A DNA stretch of 64,000 nucleotides from Gracilaria gracilis. Taxonomy: Eukaryota; Rhodophyta; Florideophyceae; Gracilariales; Gracilariaceae. Position 1 is the first letter of the stretch, and every line of letters starts with the position of its first letter. The notes below the pieces were generated by a model, which was not told where the DNA came from, did not search any database, and was given only the letters and a program-made list of their open reading frames with translations. Below are positions 19,859 through 30,281 of this stretch, piece by piece. The stretch spans positions 1,364,001 through 1,428,000 of the forward strand of contig JARGSG010000004.1 in assembly GCA_030374805.1 (NCBI GenBank), read 5' to 3'. The position numbers and the translations under genes were made by a program.

Positions 19859-21058
19859 TTACTGAAAAACTCCTTTTTTCTTATCATTCTGGGATTTGTC
19901 TGTACGGCCACGTTTGTTGGGGGTAAAGAACTTCTTTTTAGGGTCTTGATCCTCTTTTGCTTCAGCCTGTTCTTTCTTATTAGCGTCTTGGTTATAGCGG
20001 AGGTGATTCTGTCCCGTGTAGTTCTTATTATTGTCGAAGTCACGCCTGCGTTTCTTGTTCTTCTTAGTACTCTTGTTAGAGTTAAGGTAAGATTTGGTGG
20101 ACTGTGCAGGAGCGGGATTATCCGGCTGGATCTCCTCGAGATCCTTCTCTTCCAGTCCCGCTTCTTCTAATGCAAAAATTGCATCCTGCAGCCCTATCCA
20201 CGAGTGGACTTCTTCGCAGTTGTTGAACTTCTCGTGCTGCTGGATAGCAGCTTCTATCGCGAAAATAGAATCATCGCACATGGTGGCCATATTTTCGATC
20301 AATGCTCCCTGTTTTGAGGCTATCATCACTTCCTTCACTTTTTTGACCTGTGTCATACAGAGGTAGATAACCGATGTATCCTCACACTTCTTGTTTTTGA
20401 CCGACATTACGAGGTTGGTGATGATATTTGTGAACGTTTGCGACGACAGACTAGCATTCAATAACAGTATAATCGCGAAGTTCTGACTGTCGCCAGAGTG
20501 TTGATCCGACTTCATGAGGTTCAAATAAGACAAAGCCGATCCGGAGAAGCGTTCAATGTAGGCCGAAATAGATTCTCCAGACTTGCGTGTGCAGCATGTA
20601 ACCTCCTTGTACAGTCGCACGATACGGCGGAGACGATCGACGGTGGAGTCCTTTGCCACAAAGTTGACTATTTTCTTAACCATATCGATTTGGTTGACTG
20701 ATTTGTCTTCAACGGGGGGAGTCAAAACGAGATCTCCAGTTCTAACGGCTCTTTTCACAAGTTCTTTCTTGGAGAATTCAAGAGACCTATAAAGGGGCAT
20801 GCCCAGCGTTGCTGCAGCTCCTTTGGCTCTTGAGTCGGCGCCGTTTGCACATGCCTGAAGTGTTTCGGCCAATTTCAATACGGCTTCGCGCCATAATAGC
20901 TTGTCGGTATCAGGGCGAAGACGTGGTGGAACCAATATGTTGCTTGGAGAGAGATCCTCCTCTGGGCCCATAACTTTGGCTTGAACTAAAGACATTGAGT
21001 CGAAGTTCATAGTAGCGCAGTGTAGAGTAGGATAGTTCACAACCAATACGATTGGCAC
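19859..21058 (-). CDS. Copia gag-like protein
   Basis: A 399-codon frame beginning at or near the 5' LTR. A helical capsid-like middle (GESISAYIERFSGSALSYL) is followed by a strongly basic Lys/Asn/Asp-rich tail without an obvious CCHC knuckle. Position before protease and integrase supports gag. The precise start is uncertain, because the first Met codons lie inside the LTR; an inner ATG near 21010 (MNFDSMSLV) is more likely. Confidence 0.65.
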   Translation of the reverse strand: MPIVLVVNYPTLHCATMNFDSMSLVQAKVMGPEEDLSPSNILVPPRLRPDTDKLLWREAVLKLAETLQACANGADSRAKGAAATLGMPLYRSLEFSKKELVKRAVRTGDLVLTPPVEDKSVNQIDMVKKIVNFVAKDSTVDRLRRIVRLYKEVTCCTRKSGESISAYIERFSGSALSYLNLMKSDQHSGDSQNFAIILLLNASLSSQTFTNIITNLVMSVKNKKCEDTSVIYLCMTQVKKVKEVMIASKQGALIENMATMCDDSIFAIEAAIQQHEKFNNCEEVHSWIGLQDAIFALEEAGLEEKDLEEIQPDNPAPAQSTKSYLNSNKSTKKNKKRRRDFDNNKNYTGQNHLRYNQDANKKEQAEAKEDQDPKKKFFTPNKRGRTDKSQNDKKKGVFQ

Positions 21059-21248
21059 AGAAGTCTGCCCGGAGCTCTCGCCTTGAGCTCCTGGGCTATT
21101 TGGTGTGCCTTTAAATAAGGATACTAGCCGACCTTTGGGCTAACTACTGACGTACAACTAGCCGACACTAGTCTACGTCTGTTACTAGAAGTGTACGTAT
21201 CTGTACGACACTTAACACAGAAGTGCAAGTCTCTATACGACACTAACA
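20975..21248 (-). repeat. 5' LTR of copia element
   Basis: 274 bp. It pairs with 16237-16510 and is flanked on its outer side by the ACAGT duplication (21249-21253). Confidence 0.9.
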
Positions 21249-21324
21249 ACAGTACATGTTCGAGAACCAGTTCTAACGCGAGACGCAACCATTCTAAGTT
21301 CATGACACCGCAATATGAGATGCT

Positions 21325-21350
21325 TTAAACCAGCTGCAAAGCTGGTTTAA
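21325..21350. repeat. Perfect 11-bp hairpin
   Basis: TTAAACCAGCT and AGCTGGTTTAA flank a 4-base loop (GCAA). It stands between the copia element and the piggyBac left end, 35 bp from the latter's TTAA. Purpose unknown. Confidence 0.7.
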
Positions 21351-21384
21351 GTAAAGCAGTAAAGTTCAAAATTTTGTTGGTTTT

Positions 21385-21436
21385 TTAACCCTTTGAGACC
21401 TGAAATTTCTTATGTCTACAATAGTAGACATAAGAA
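21385..21436 (+). repeat. piggyBac left terminal repeat with palindrome
   Basis: TTAACCCTTTGAGACCTG at the extreme end. It is followed by a 30-bp palindrome at 21407-21436 (13-nt arms, loop AATA). The matching structure at the other end is inverted. Confidence 0.85.
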
Positions 21437-22039
21437 CGAGCCAAGAAGGCTTGAAGGTGAAATACACGTGGGTGGTCTTAAGACGTGTTCATGTCGATTG
21501 AAATGCAAGTCTGCTTCCAGCAACAGAAGAAGTGCACTCCATGCAACAGCACCCAGCTCAGCCGTGCCAGTCGTTCACCACAGACACTCGCGACACCTTC
21601 TTGTTCCCCTTGAACGAACAGAACGGAAACAATCTCCTACATGGAAGTATTTGCATTATGCCCAGCACTTTGACTTGCTTACTTGAGACCTCTACTCCAT
21701 CACCAACCACTGTGTTCGGATTCTTTCGCATTGTTTCCTCATCACCCTAAGCAAAGTGGAAAAAAGCACGCCGCTTCCTTACAACTTGAATGAGATCGGT
21801 CCTGTTGCCTCAGTCACGTTCTTTTGGATATCGTTCTTGTCTCTTTGAAGAAATTCAGAGAAAAAACCCTCACTCTCTTCCAGCAGAGTATATTCGCATA
21901 TATTACAGTGCGTCCGAAAAGTGCGGGACTCTGCAAACATTCTTGCTAACGGTACTACAAGTTTTTGTCAATAGCTCAGTACTTCATTCAGTCTACTGCC
22001 CCTCACTACATTGCGATTATCAGGCGCTTCTTGCAGTAA

Positions 22040-22561
22040 ATGGAGAAGGAGAATATCTCGTGGCCACCTTGTGATGCATCACTGGACATCATGCTGCTTC
22101 AGCCGACATTGACAGACGAACAGGAACCGAACAAAAGAACAGAGAAGAGCGCAACAGTCATGAGCAATGCAAGTATCAAGGGCACCTCTGGGTCTATTAG
22201 TTCATGGTCATCCTCCCAGTCCCTCCATCACGGTCCGAAAGCCCAGCGAGGTGCAGAACCAAAACTTCCGGTTCAAACAAGAGACAATGAAGATGTAGCG
22301 TGCCGCAGATGCGGCGGTACGCCATGTTATTGGGTACAGTTTGGGTCTTTTATTGTAGAAAAAACAGTGATTCAGTTTCCGCCTGGAAAGACAGACCTCA
22401 ACAATCATGCGCGTTAAAGCGCTTACAAAGCGTACATCTTCGAGCGATATGGGTTCCTAGGAAGCGGACACAGAATCCAGATCCCACATTGTGTGTTAGA
22501 GAGGATACTAGCAATCTGGCCGGACGAAACGGGGCATTACATGGGCTTCAAGGAAGAATAA
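22040..22561 (+). pseudogene. piggyBac accessory reading frame, uncharacterised Cys-containing domain
   Basis: The plus-strand frame runs tail-to-tail with the transposase and stops two bases before the transposase stop on the other strand. The first half is polar and Ser-rich. The second half carries CRRCGGTPCYW (a possible C-x2-C-x4-C metal site), then SAYKAYIFERYGFLGSGHRI, IPHCVLERI, and PDETGHYMGF at the end. The pattern Y..YI.ERYG.LG.G.R..IP.CV...I...PD..G.Y.GF is one I recall from a widespread uncharacterised family in stramenopile and algal genomes, from memory only. One in-frame TAA (22415-22417) lies between the two halves; downstream similarity continues in the same frame, so this copy is probably disabled or spliced. 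Confidence 0.55.
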
Positions 22562-22563
22562 CA

Positions 22564-24666
22564 TTACTTTTTGTGCTCTAATGTTGCTGTCAATAGAGTA
22601 TTTGTAACACGGTTTGGCCTGCTCCGGTGGGGTTTGCTGTTCAATGCGTGTTCAGCAGAACGAATGATATCGCACATTTCTGGTCGGGACTCTCTCAGGA
22701 GCTCTTTGTTATGATAGAGAGAGAAGCAGTTCACATAGAATCCTCTCTTGCACTGGCTACAGGAGTACTTTGTGTACCCCTTTCGAAGAGATCGTGATAA
22801 CAATCTGCACAGAACACAGTGAACTCGCTTCCCTTCTACTGTTGCAAGCAACACATGCGGAGATGCTGCCATTACCTCTGTTGCCGAATTTGTTCTCGAA
22901 CTACTACCACCGGCACTGATTGCAGTAAGCGAAGCACGCCTTTGCTTGTATTCCACATGTTCTTCTACCATTTGCATGACAATGCGTTGCTTCATACCCG
23001 CAATATCAATTATTGTATCACCGAGAGGGGTAATCGCTTTAAGGAGTGCGTGACTGTTTAGGATGCTGGCGTCAAGGAAGAATGTCAAAACAATCATGGT
23101 CACTCGCCTCTCTCGGCGTATTGTGACAATGTTAGAACGTAGCTGATCGAAACGGTCAACGCCGTTCATAAATAAATTATAGGCTACGATGACGGCAGGG
23201 ACCTGTAACGTTGTACGTCGTAATGACTCTGTCCCAGTCCAGCGCTGCAGAGGTGCAAGTCCGTGTACGCATTTGATAGAATGCTTATCCTCGGAATGAA
23301 TTCTGGAACTGGGCGTATCGGCCAAATCATTCGTGTAGAATGAGACGACCGAGCGGTCTTTGAAAACCACAAATCCTGTTCTGACGGCTACAATAGTCGG
23401 ATCACTTGCACTCGCTCCTTTTTCGTACACCTGCACTAACCGCCATTCTCCTCGGCGAGCATGCTTCAGACTTCGAATTGCTTCCTTCAGAGCTGGACGG
23501 TTTATACCGTCCACGTTATTAAATCTTACTGTTCCCAACACATTGCATTCGTTATCGCTAAGCACATTTAGTTGCTTTGCTGACAAGTGTCGCTTGTAAA
23601 AGTTGTCCATAACAACCAAACGACCATTTGCCTGAGTGGGGTGGAGGAACGTTTGATAGGCCACTTGTGCACACCAAAGCGCAGATGGAGATGAGATTGG
23701 CAGCATTGTGCCATCAATCTTACGTGCAACTGCTCCTCTCAGATCACGAGAAACCTTGGCATATCTCTCCACAGGTGCTTGTCCACTTCTGTTTCCAGAA
23801 CCATTATCTTGGAAGCTGTGTAAATATGCGTGGGACCAGCCTACAACTGCATAAAACCTTATGCCAAACTTGACCGGTTTAGACTTCATGTAAGAACGAG
23901 CCGTGATGCGAGCTTTGCAGCGCACAGTGTTTTCGTCTAATGAACTAATCCCTACCGGAAAGGCAAGGGTTGCGGCATTTCTGCCAAAGTGTTCAAAGAG
24001 GTTTCGACTATGCCACAACGGATCCACACATGCCACATCATGGTCGTAAGCTGGATATATGCGCAATGCGGAGCGAATGTTCAGAAACGCATCACGACCC
24101 ATGACTTTCTTGAAGAAAGAGTTCCGTAACAAATCACTTGAAGACCAGAAGTCTCGAAGCCTGTTCAAGCGGTGTAGTGACGCTGCGAGCTCAAGTCCGA
24201 GATAGACCAGCAGCTCATCTTTTCGCAATGGCTTTGTGCGTTTTCCACGTTTGCGGAGCTCCGTACTGGTCCACGTCCTGATGCAGTTCAGATATGTACC
24301 ATTTAGGAAGAGCAAAAAGAGTCCCAGTTCACCTTTGTGTTCATATGCTCTTTTTATAAGAGTCTCCTTTGCTAAGTATAATCCGCTTTTCTTTCTCCAT
24401 TGTGCGCAATATGGAACGCTGTTGTAGAGATCCGATTCTTCGGCAGCCCCCAATGCAGAGACAACAAATTCCTCTGAGTCGTCCTCGTCGTAATAATACT
24501 TTGCGACGTCTTGAAAGTTACATTCTTTGTCATTTGGGGGCACTGCTTGTTGCTCAGATGCAGTTAGAACTGTCAATAGAATAGAAGAGCTAGACATTGG
24601 TTTTTGCGGAAAGGGGTAGCGTATAGGCGCAACGACAAGCACAACGCACGGAAAGTGTCCCACCAT
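22564..24666 (-). CDS. piggyBac-type transposase, intact-looking
   Basis: A 700-codon frame (a likelier start is the Met at residue 24, MSSSSILLTV). Cut-and-paste transposase of the DDE_Tnp_1_7 family that excises precisely and inserts at TTAA. The acidic N-terminus (YYYDEDDSEE) is typical. The catalytic core keeps the family aspartates: D244 in SLDENTVRCKARITARSYM, D354 in VVMDNFYKRHLSAKQL, and D504/D507 in FMNGVDRFDQLRSN. The C-terminal cysteine-rich zinc domain is complete (CVLCRLL ... YSCSQCKRGFYVNCFSLYH, residues about 640-690), as needed for end binding in this family. Stop codon is TAA. It lies inside TTAA-bounded ends with matching repeats. No break is visible; it may still be competent. 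Confidence 0.92.
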   Translation of the reverse strand: MVGHFPCVVLVVAPIRYPFPQKPMSSSSILLTVLTASEQQAVPPNDKECNFQDVAKYYYDEDDSEEFVVSALGAAEESDLYNSVPYCAQWRKKSGLYLAKETLIKRAYEHKGELGLFLLFLNGTYLNCIRTWTSTELRKRGKRTKPLRKDELLVYLGLELAASLHRLNRLRDFWSSSDLLRNSFFKKVMGRDAFLNIRSALRIYPAYDHDVACVDPLWHSRNLFEHFGRNAATLAFPVGISSLDENTVRCKARITARSYMKSKPVKFGIRFYAVVGWSHAYLHSFQDNGSGNRSGQAPVERYAKVSRDLRGAVARKIDGTMLPISSPSALWCAQVAYQTFLHPTQANGRLVVMDNFYKRHLSAKQLNVLSDNECNVLGTVRFNNVDGINRPALKEAIRSLKHARRGEWRLVQVYEKGASASDPTIVAVRTGFVVFKDRSVVSFYTNDLADTPSSRIHSEDKHSIKCVHGLAPLQRWTGTESLRRTTLQVPAVIVAYNLFMNGVDRFDQLRSNIVTIRRERRVTMIVLTFFLDASILNSHALLKAITPLGDTIIDIAGMKQRIVMQMVEEHVEYKQRRASLTAISAGGSSSRTNSATEVMAASPHVLLATVEGKRVHCVLCRLLSRSLRKGYTKYSCSQCKRGFYVNCFSLYHNKELLRESRPEMCDIIRSAEHALNSKPHRSRPNRVTNTLLTATLEHKK

Positions 24667-25189
24667 TTTGGCGGATAACTAGTACTGGTATTGGGCTTGT
24701 CCGAAGCTTCCAAGTCCGTTGAATTCGTGGGATGCACACTGTTTTGGTGAGATTGTGGGAGATGCAGCTTTACTGATTTGCGACGCAAATTATGGCACTC
24801 TTCTGTAGGCACGGTTTCCATTGGAGCAACCGAACTCCAGATTGTGGTTATCAACTGGTCGCAATCAGTCAATATCTCATCAAGAGCCAATAATGGACGA
24901 ATCGTATGGTGGTTTATTGGAGCCAATGGTAGCCGGACGCATTTGCGTGACGTCACGATGTTGATCAATGTTAATTGACACATGACATTGCTGGACAATC
25001 ACTTTGGTTCGCAGAGCCGTTTCAGGAAGACACAAGACTGATTTGGCAACTAAGTGAGCAGCCAACTGCGTAGGTTGCAGTTGGGCTGACGGCTGCAGGA
25101 TTCGGAGGTAAATGGCTGGGTGGCTTTCGAGATCAGGACTGCGGACGACTTGCCAAGCCACAATGAGGTTAAAAGCTCCGCAGCGCTCT

Positions 25190-28100
25190 TTTGTATTGGA
25201 TACTCGGAGCACCCCGTCCAGCCACTGCCACTCTGACCACCAGTTGCCTTTCTTCTCCCGGCTTTCATTCGGCTCCCTGCATCGACTGCAGTTTCTTCAT
25301 CGATTTATTTCTCCCTCTGTTGCCCGCAATGGCCGAGGAAGACATTATTACGCCGGCAAACGTAAGTCCTGTCCAATTTTCGTTTGATAATCTGACCTCT
25401 TTGACACTTGAACAGCTCTGCGATGCGAATCATGCCACTTTAAAGAAAGTGTTTACGTCAGCTCCGGAAGAACGCCGAAGCCATCATTCTGGGCCCCCCA
25501 GGAGCTCTTACAAACTCTTAGCAATTGTTCTTGGTTGGCGTGAAGAACTGATGCGCCACAGCGGTGAGCATAACGCAGGCGCTAGAGATGATCCTTGTGA
25601 GTTGGATAGAATGTTTGGCTTATCTTTGACTGAGCTTGAACAAATGGCAAGCAATAATCTCCCTGGCTTAATGGAGCTCGTGAAGACTTGTTTGCGTCTG
25701 GATCCTCAACTCACCCCACGGGATTTCGATCAGGAGAATGCAGCGTCTGTTTCTGGACTAGTTCTAAAGTGACAAATTGCTGCTACGCGATCCGCGCTAA
25801 AACGGAGAGACCTAACTGGAAACCAGAATGTAACATCGAATTCTGAGATGGTACATGATGAAGATCCTCCACCTCCACCGAAGCGCTCAAATCCGCTTTC
25901 TGGCCTTCTACAGGACAACGTGAGGTCTAAGAAGGCCAGACCCGAACTCCTTGCAGGTGTTCCAACCAGAGAAGGAGATGATGACGCGCAGGATTTTGGC
26001 TTACGGCTCGGAGCCCCACCGCCCGTGCGTCCGAGCCAGTTGAAATCCTACCCGAGCCGCTTTACTGTTCTGCTCAATGTACAAGAGTTAATGGGTCCTT
26101 CAATTCTCCACTCTCTCATCCAGGAAGGTTTGAACATCTAGCTCGTTGTTCGAAATGTGCGATGGTCTCGCCAGTCAGACGGTCGCCCGTTCAGTTCCGA
26201 AGTGGAAGCCTTAACCCTAGCACGGTGCCTCCAATTTCATCTGTGCAGCTTCGAGACCATGGAAGAAGCTATAGCAACCTCACCCTGGACAGAAATAGCA
26301 CTTCGTCGAATATGGTCTCTTCTAGAGGTCGAAAATTTGACATCCGGGCCGAGTCCCTCAACCCGAGAAGAAGCTCTTCAGCAAGTGCTTCCGGCCCTCG
26401 AAGTATACCCGGATGCCGGCATACGAGTGCCAGCAATGAGAACGATCGTGAATCGCCAGATCTCGGCAGCATCCAGGGCAAGGAATGCTGTTCGAAGCCT
26501 AGCCAAAAGACCTCGACCGGCATCCCAAAGGCCAAAGGCAACGAGATTCACCAAGGGCGGGAAAGGCGTTCACAGCCCACAGCCCTAGTTCCAAGTAGAA
26601 GAATGAGGACTTTTCCTATTGCACCTTTTCTTCGACGAAATCCCCACTCCTCAAACCAGAATCCTTTGCTAAACGCGGCACTGGAGTCTCTAGATTTTCT
26701 CTATCTTGGTTATAATGCGCTTTATTACCGCTCGCTGTCGTTCAGACGTCAAGCCAGCGCGGCTGTGCACTCCGTTCTTAAGAGACATTTCGAACTGACC
26801 CAGGAGCATGGGCTACTGGAAGTTCGAAACCTCCCACTTCCGGAATGGAAATTACATTCGACTCCAGAAACTAAAGCGTGGTATAGTCGCCAAAGAGAAG
26901 ACACCCCAGAATTTCTGGAAAGTCTTACAGCTGCAGGCCTAGTGCGAGGTGACTTCACTCTGTTAACATCTGCGCGCCTTGATCTACCGACAGAAACGGC
27001 GTCTGATCCGACCTTATGGACGAACCGAATGCCGCAGCACGTTCAAGATATGTTCGAAGGAGAAGGGCTTGCAAAGCTCTACGACGAATTGGGCGACGTT
27101 GCTTTTTCGTGTACCACCCCGGAACCACAAGTGCATTGCATTTCAGGTGAGTATCCGCACGTCTTGCATCGCCTCTCGAATGCTGGAATGTTACAATGGT
27201 CACTAGTTGATAATGAAGATCGTTGTTACAAACGGCTTGCCGAAAAGCTTACTATGACCTCCTTTGCCGTTCGTAAGGACGACAGCAAGGACAGACTTAT
27301 CAGTTGGCCACGAATTCAGAATATCTTTATGCCAGACCCACCTCATGTCCTGCTTCCCAACCCCGGTCATTTCGCAGCAATTGATGCATCCGAGCCAACC
27401 TTATCTCTCTCCAGTTTCTTCTTGGATATTTCAAATATGTTCCACAACATCAGGCTTCCCTCCAGGTTTGCCGGATTGTTTCCATTTACTGCGATTGCAT
27501 TTGGAAATCTCCCAGGACAACTGCAAAGAGAAATTGAGCGTTTGCTTGGATTCAGGCCTCGGCAAGAACAAAAGATGCGCCCTTGTCAACGCACACTCCC
27601 GATGGGATTCAAGTGGTCTGTGTTTATTGGGCACACATTCGTCGAGTCATGCTATCTCGAAGCATTTGCCATTTTTTAGGCGACATCAAAGACCATGGGC
27701 TCCATGCCAGGTTTTTCAGAGCCGGCGCTCTTACACAGGGAAACAGGCTTGGTCAAGCTTGATATGAATACTGCCCTAGTGTTGCACATAATCGATGACC
27801 TTAACATTGTGCTCGTTGGATGGACAAGTGAAAGTGCAATCAGGCTCCAGCTTCTCATCGAAACTGTTCTCGAGAACAATCAGCTTCCTGTTAAGAGGGC
27901 CAAATCGTCTCCATTAGGCAAGCTGGAAAACGAACGCCTGTCATTTCTTGGATGGACGTAGAACTTGCGCCGCAATACTTTGCGCCCCAATCTTGGAAAA
28001 CTACGTTCTGCAATGTCAAGTGTCTCACGAGTCGTAGCGATGCCTCTCGACGAAACCATGATTCGGTCAACTGTTGGAAAACTCGTATGGATCGCTTTAG

Positions 28101-29944
28101 GACGCCGCCCCTTGATTTCAATCCTGTACCGCACGTTTCAATTTCTTGAGCAGCCCTGGAGAGTCAGTCACTCGTTGAGGCAGGCCGTGTTTCGTGAATT
28201 GGCGATGCTATCGAGGCTGATTCCTTTCTCTTCCATACGTTTGAATCGCGTTTACTGGAACCGTGTTATTGCCTTTGACGCGTCACAGAAAGCTGGAGCA
28301 GTTGTGTACGCAGATGTTAACTCTTTTTGGCTACAGCATCTAGTTCAGATGGCCTTCAAACCCTCTTCTGAGACGGAAGGACTTCAGACAGAAATGTCAA
28401 GATTCGTCGCTGCCCATAAATGGACCACTGCGTTCGTGCACAAATGGAACCAATACCAACATATCAATGCGCTCAAAGCGCATACGGGTGTTTTAGCATT
28501 GGAGTGGGCCACATCTTTTGGTATTTCTGGTCATCGCATTCTGCTTCTTTCCGACTCCATGGTGTCCATTGGTGCTTTTCGGAAAGGAAGATCTTCATCA
28601 CCTTCCATGTGTCTCCCATGTCGCCGCTTTGCAGCGCTTTGTGTTGCGCATGATCTGGAACCACTGTTTTTGCATATCTCTACAGCCTTCAACCCCGCTG
28701 ACGGCCCTACACGAACATGGCCAGAAGTGGGGCAGCCATGAGTAGCCCAATTTCCTCATCCGGGCCGAGAGCGTTTGTCTTCCGCTCGGCCAGGATGCAA
28801 TGCGATGCGCAGTCTCCCGTTCTCTCTGCATCGGAAGCCGCTTTTGAGAGGCAATGGAAGAGATCCTTGCTGAAGCGCTCGGGAGTTGCAAAGCAGCAAC
28901 ACCTTCCTACCCAGCGTTGTACTGGAGTCCAGGTTTCATCGTCTACTCGAAGCCGGCAATTTATTCTTCCGAATGCAACATATCTCAAGCGGTACCCCTT
29001 GGTATCGTTCACAGTATCTCCGAGGACGGAACGTCTGTATCAAAATGCATACTCTGTTTTCAGAAACTCTCTCCGGCGTATCCCTGCCTCAATTGAAGAA
29101 CTGGATGAATTCTTTGCAGACTATGTCCATGAGTCATTTTATGAAGACGCCTCGCCTGGTCACCGCCAACAAGTGTGCTACGCCTTGGCGTTTATGTGCT
29201 TATCTCGACCTTCGTTGCGAAACGGTCTAGGTTTGTCTCGCAGAGCTTTGGAAGGTTGGACTAAAGCCGTTCCTCCTGTACCCGCACTTCCCTTGACGAG
29301 GTCTTTCATGTCTGCCTTCGCAGCATATTTTATTTCGCAGAACTGTACGTCGGCTTCCGTTGCCCTTTGCGTTCAATGGTGCACGTATATGAGGGCTTCA
29401 GAAGTATTATCCTTGCGGGTGCGCGATGTGGTGTTTCTGAACGATGTCCGAATAGCCCACACGGGAAAGAATGTTGCTGGAATCAACATTGAAAATTCTA
29501 AGACCGGACCCATGCAATTTACAGCTTTGCGAGATAAACATATTCTTGGTATACTACAAAGCTACGTGGAGAATATTTCGCAGTCTCCGAATGCAAGGTT
29601 GTGCAATTTCTCTTACCGAAGGTATAACACACTTTTCAAAAAAAGCTGCAACATACTTTGAGCTCGAAGCTGGACGGTTTACATCGCACTCGGCGCGAAT
29701 AGGTGGTGCGCTGTCGGATCATCTGGATGGATCTTTAGTGGAAACGAGTGCAATTATTGGTAGATGGAAATCGTTTTCCTCGTTACAGCGCTACCTTACC
29801 AATGGTCGAGCTGCTGTTGCTTGCATGCGAACATCAAGCGATACGCAGAGGCTCATTCGCGAATGTTCAAAGCGATTTGATGGGCTACTGGAGCAATGCG
29901 TACAGTATCGGCAAAGTGCGAACTGCAGAACCTACGATGAGTAA
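25190..29944 (+). mobile_element. Tyrosine-recombinase retroelement (DIRS/Ngaro-like), broken
   Basis: A plus-strand element nested in the piggyBac transposon. The first reading frame (from MAEEDIITPANV at 25328) may be the structural protein. The reverse transcriptase (about 26600-27960) shows a DISNMFHNI strand, LPMGFKWSVFIGHTF and the catalytic IDDLN. RNase H (about 28240-28740) shows FDASQKAGAVVY and LLSDSMVS. A tyrosine recombinase (about 28900-29900) shows YMRASEVLSLRVRDV, HSARIGGA and GRWKSFSSLQRYL, the R, H-x-x-R and Y motifs. RT plus tyrosine recombinase, without integrase, defines the YR order. Terminal repeats were not identified. Several breaks (three or more), so a fossil, though still well recognisable. 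Confidence 0.82.
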
Positions 29945-30142
29945 AGTATACTCCTCATGTGGGATGGGAGGCGCAAACAGCAACTTTTGCAAGACCGCAG
30001 CTCGGTGCTGCGGTGCATCCCTGTCACGATGACTGGGTTGCTCTCCCTCAGCAAAAGAAACGCTTGGAAGCAAACCAAGTATTCCCAACATGAGTAAAGC
30101 AAGCTGGTTCTGGCCGCGTACAGTGCGGAATAAAGGACATTT

Positions 30143-30281
30143 TTCTTATGTCTACTATTGTAGACATAAGAATCGTAACCACCTGGCACTCGGACGACCA
30201 TTTGGTTTTACTGTCACCCAATCAGGTTTACTTCTTATGTCTACATATGTAGACAAAAGCTTTCAGTGCCTAAGGGGTTAA
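30143..30281 (-). repeat. piggyBac right terminal repeat with two palindromes
   Basis: The outer palindrome is at 30232-30259 (imperfect on its distal side), 18 bp from the terminal TTAA. The inner one at 30143-30172 is perfect, with 13-nt arms and loop TATT, the reverse complement of the left-end copy. Multiple copies near ends suggest transposase-binding sites. Confidence 0.8.

Larger units (their letters stand above)
16232..21253 (-). mobile_element. Ty1/copia LTR retrotransposon, largely whole, with 5-bp target duplication
   Basis: A minus-strand element. The 274-bp LTRs at 16237-16510 and 20975-21248 differ at roughly ten positions (about 96% identical), so the insertion is fairly young. 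A target duplication ACAGT flanks it (16232-16236 and 21249-21253). A purine-rich tract (GGGAAGGTG read on the minus strand) precedes the 3' LTR at about 16511-16519. Gene order is gag, protease, integrase, reverse transcriptase, RNase H, as in copia. It reads as three long open stretches, and I see no clear break I can be sure of. The pre-insertion site seems to have been two tandem copies of an approximately 19-bp unit starting ACAGTACATG. Confidence 0.9.
21385..30281 (-). mobile_element. piggyBac-type DNA transposon, 8.9 kb, with a retroelement nested inside
   Basis: Both ends are TTAA (21385-21388 and 30278-30281), the target duplicated by piggyBac. Reading inward, both ends start TTAACCCYTT and continue with short similarity (GAGACC/AGGCAC then TGAAA). 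About 22 bp inside each end lies a palindrome built on TTCTTATGTCTAC/GTAGACATAAGAA (21407-21436 and 30232-30259). A further copy at 30143-30172 is the exact reverse complement of the left one. Inside are a transposase (22564-24666, minus), a convergent accessory frame (22040-22561, plus) and a tyrosine-recombinase retroelement (about 25.2-29.9 kb). The intact-looking transposase and recognisable ends suggest recent mobility of the whole or of its progenitor. Confidence 0.85.
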
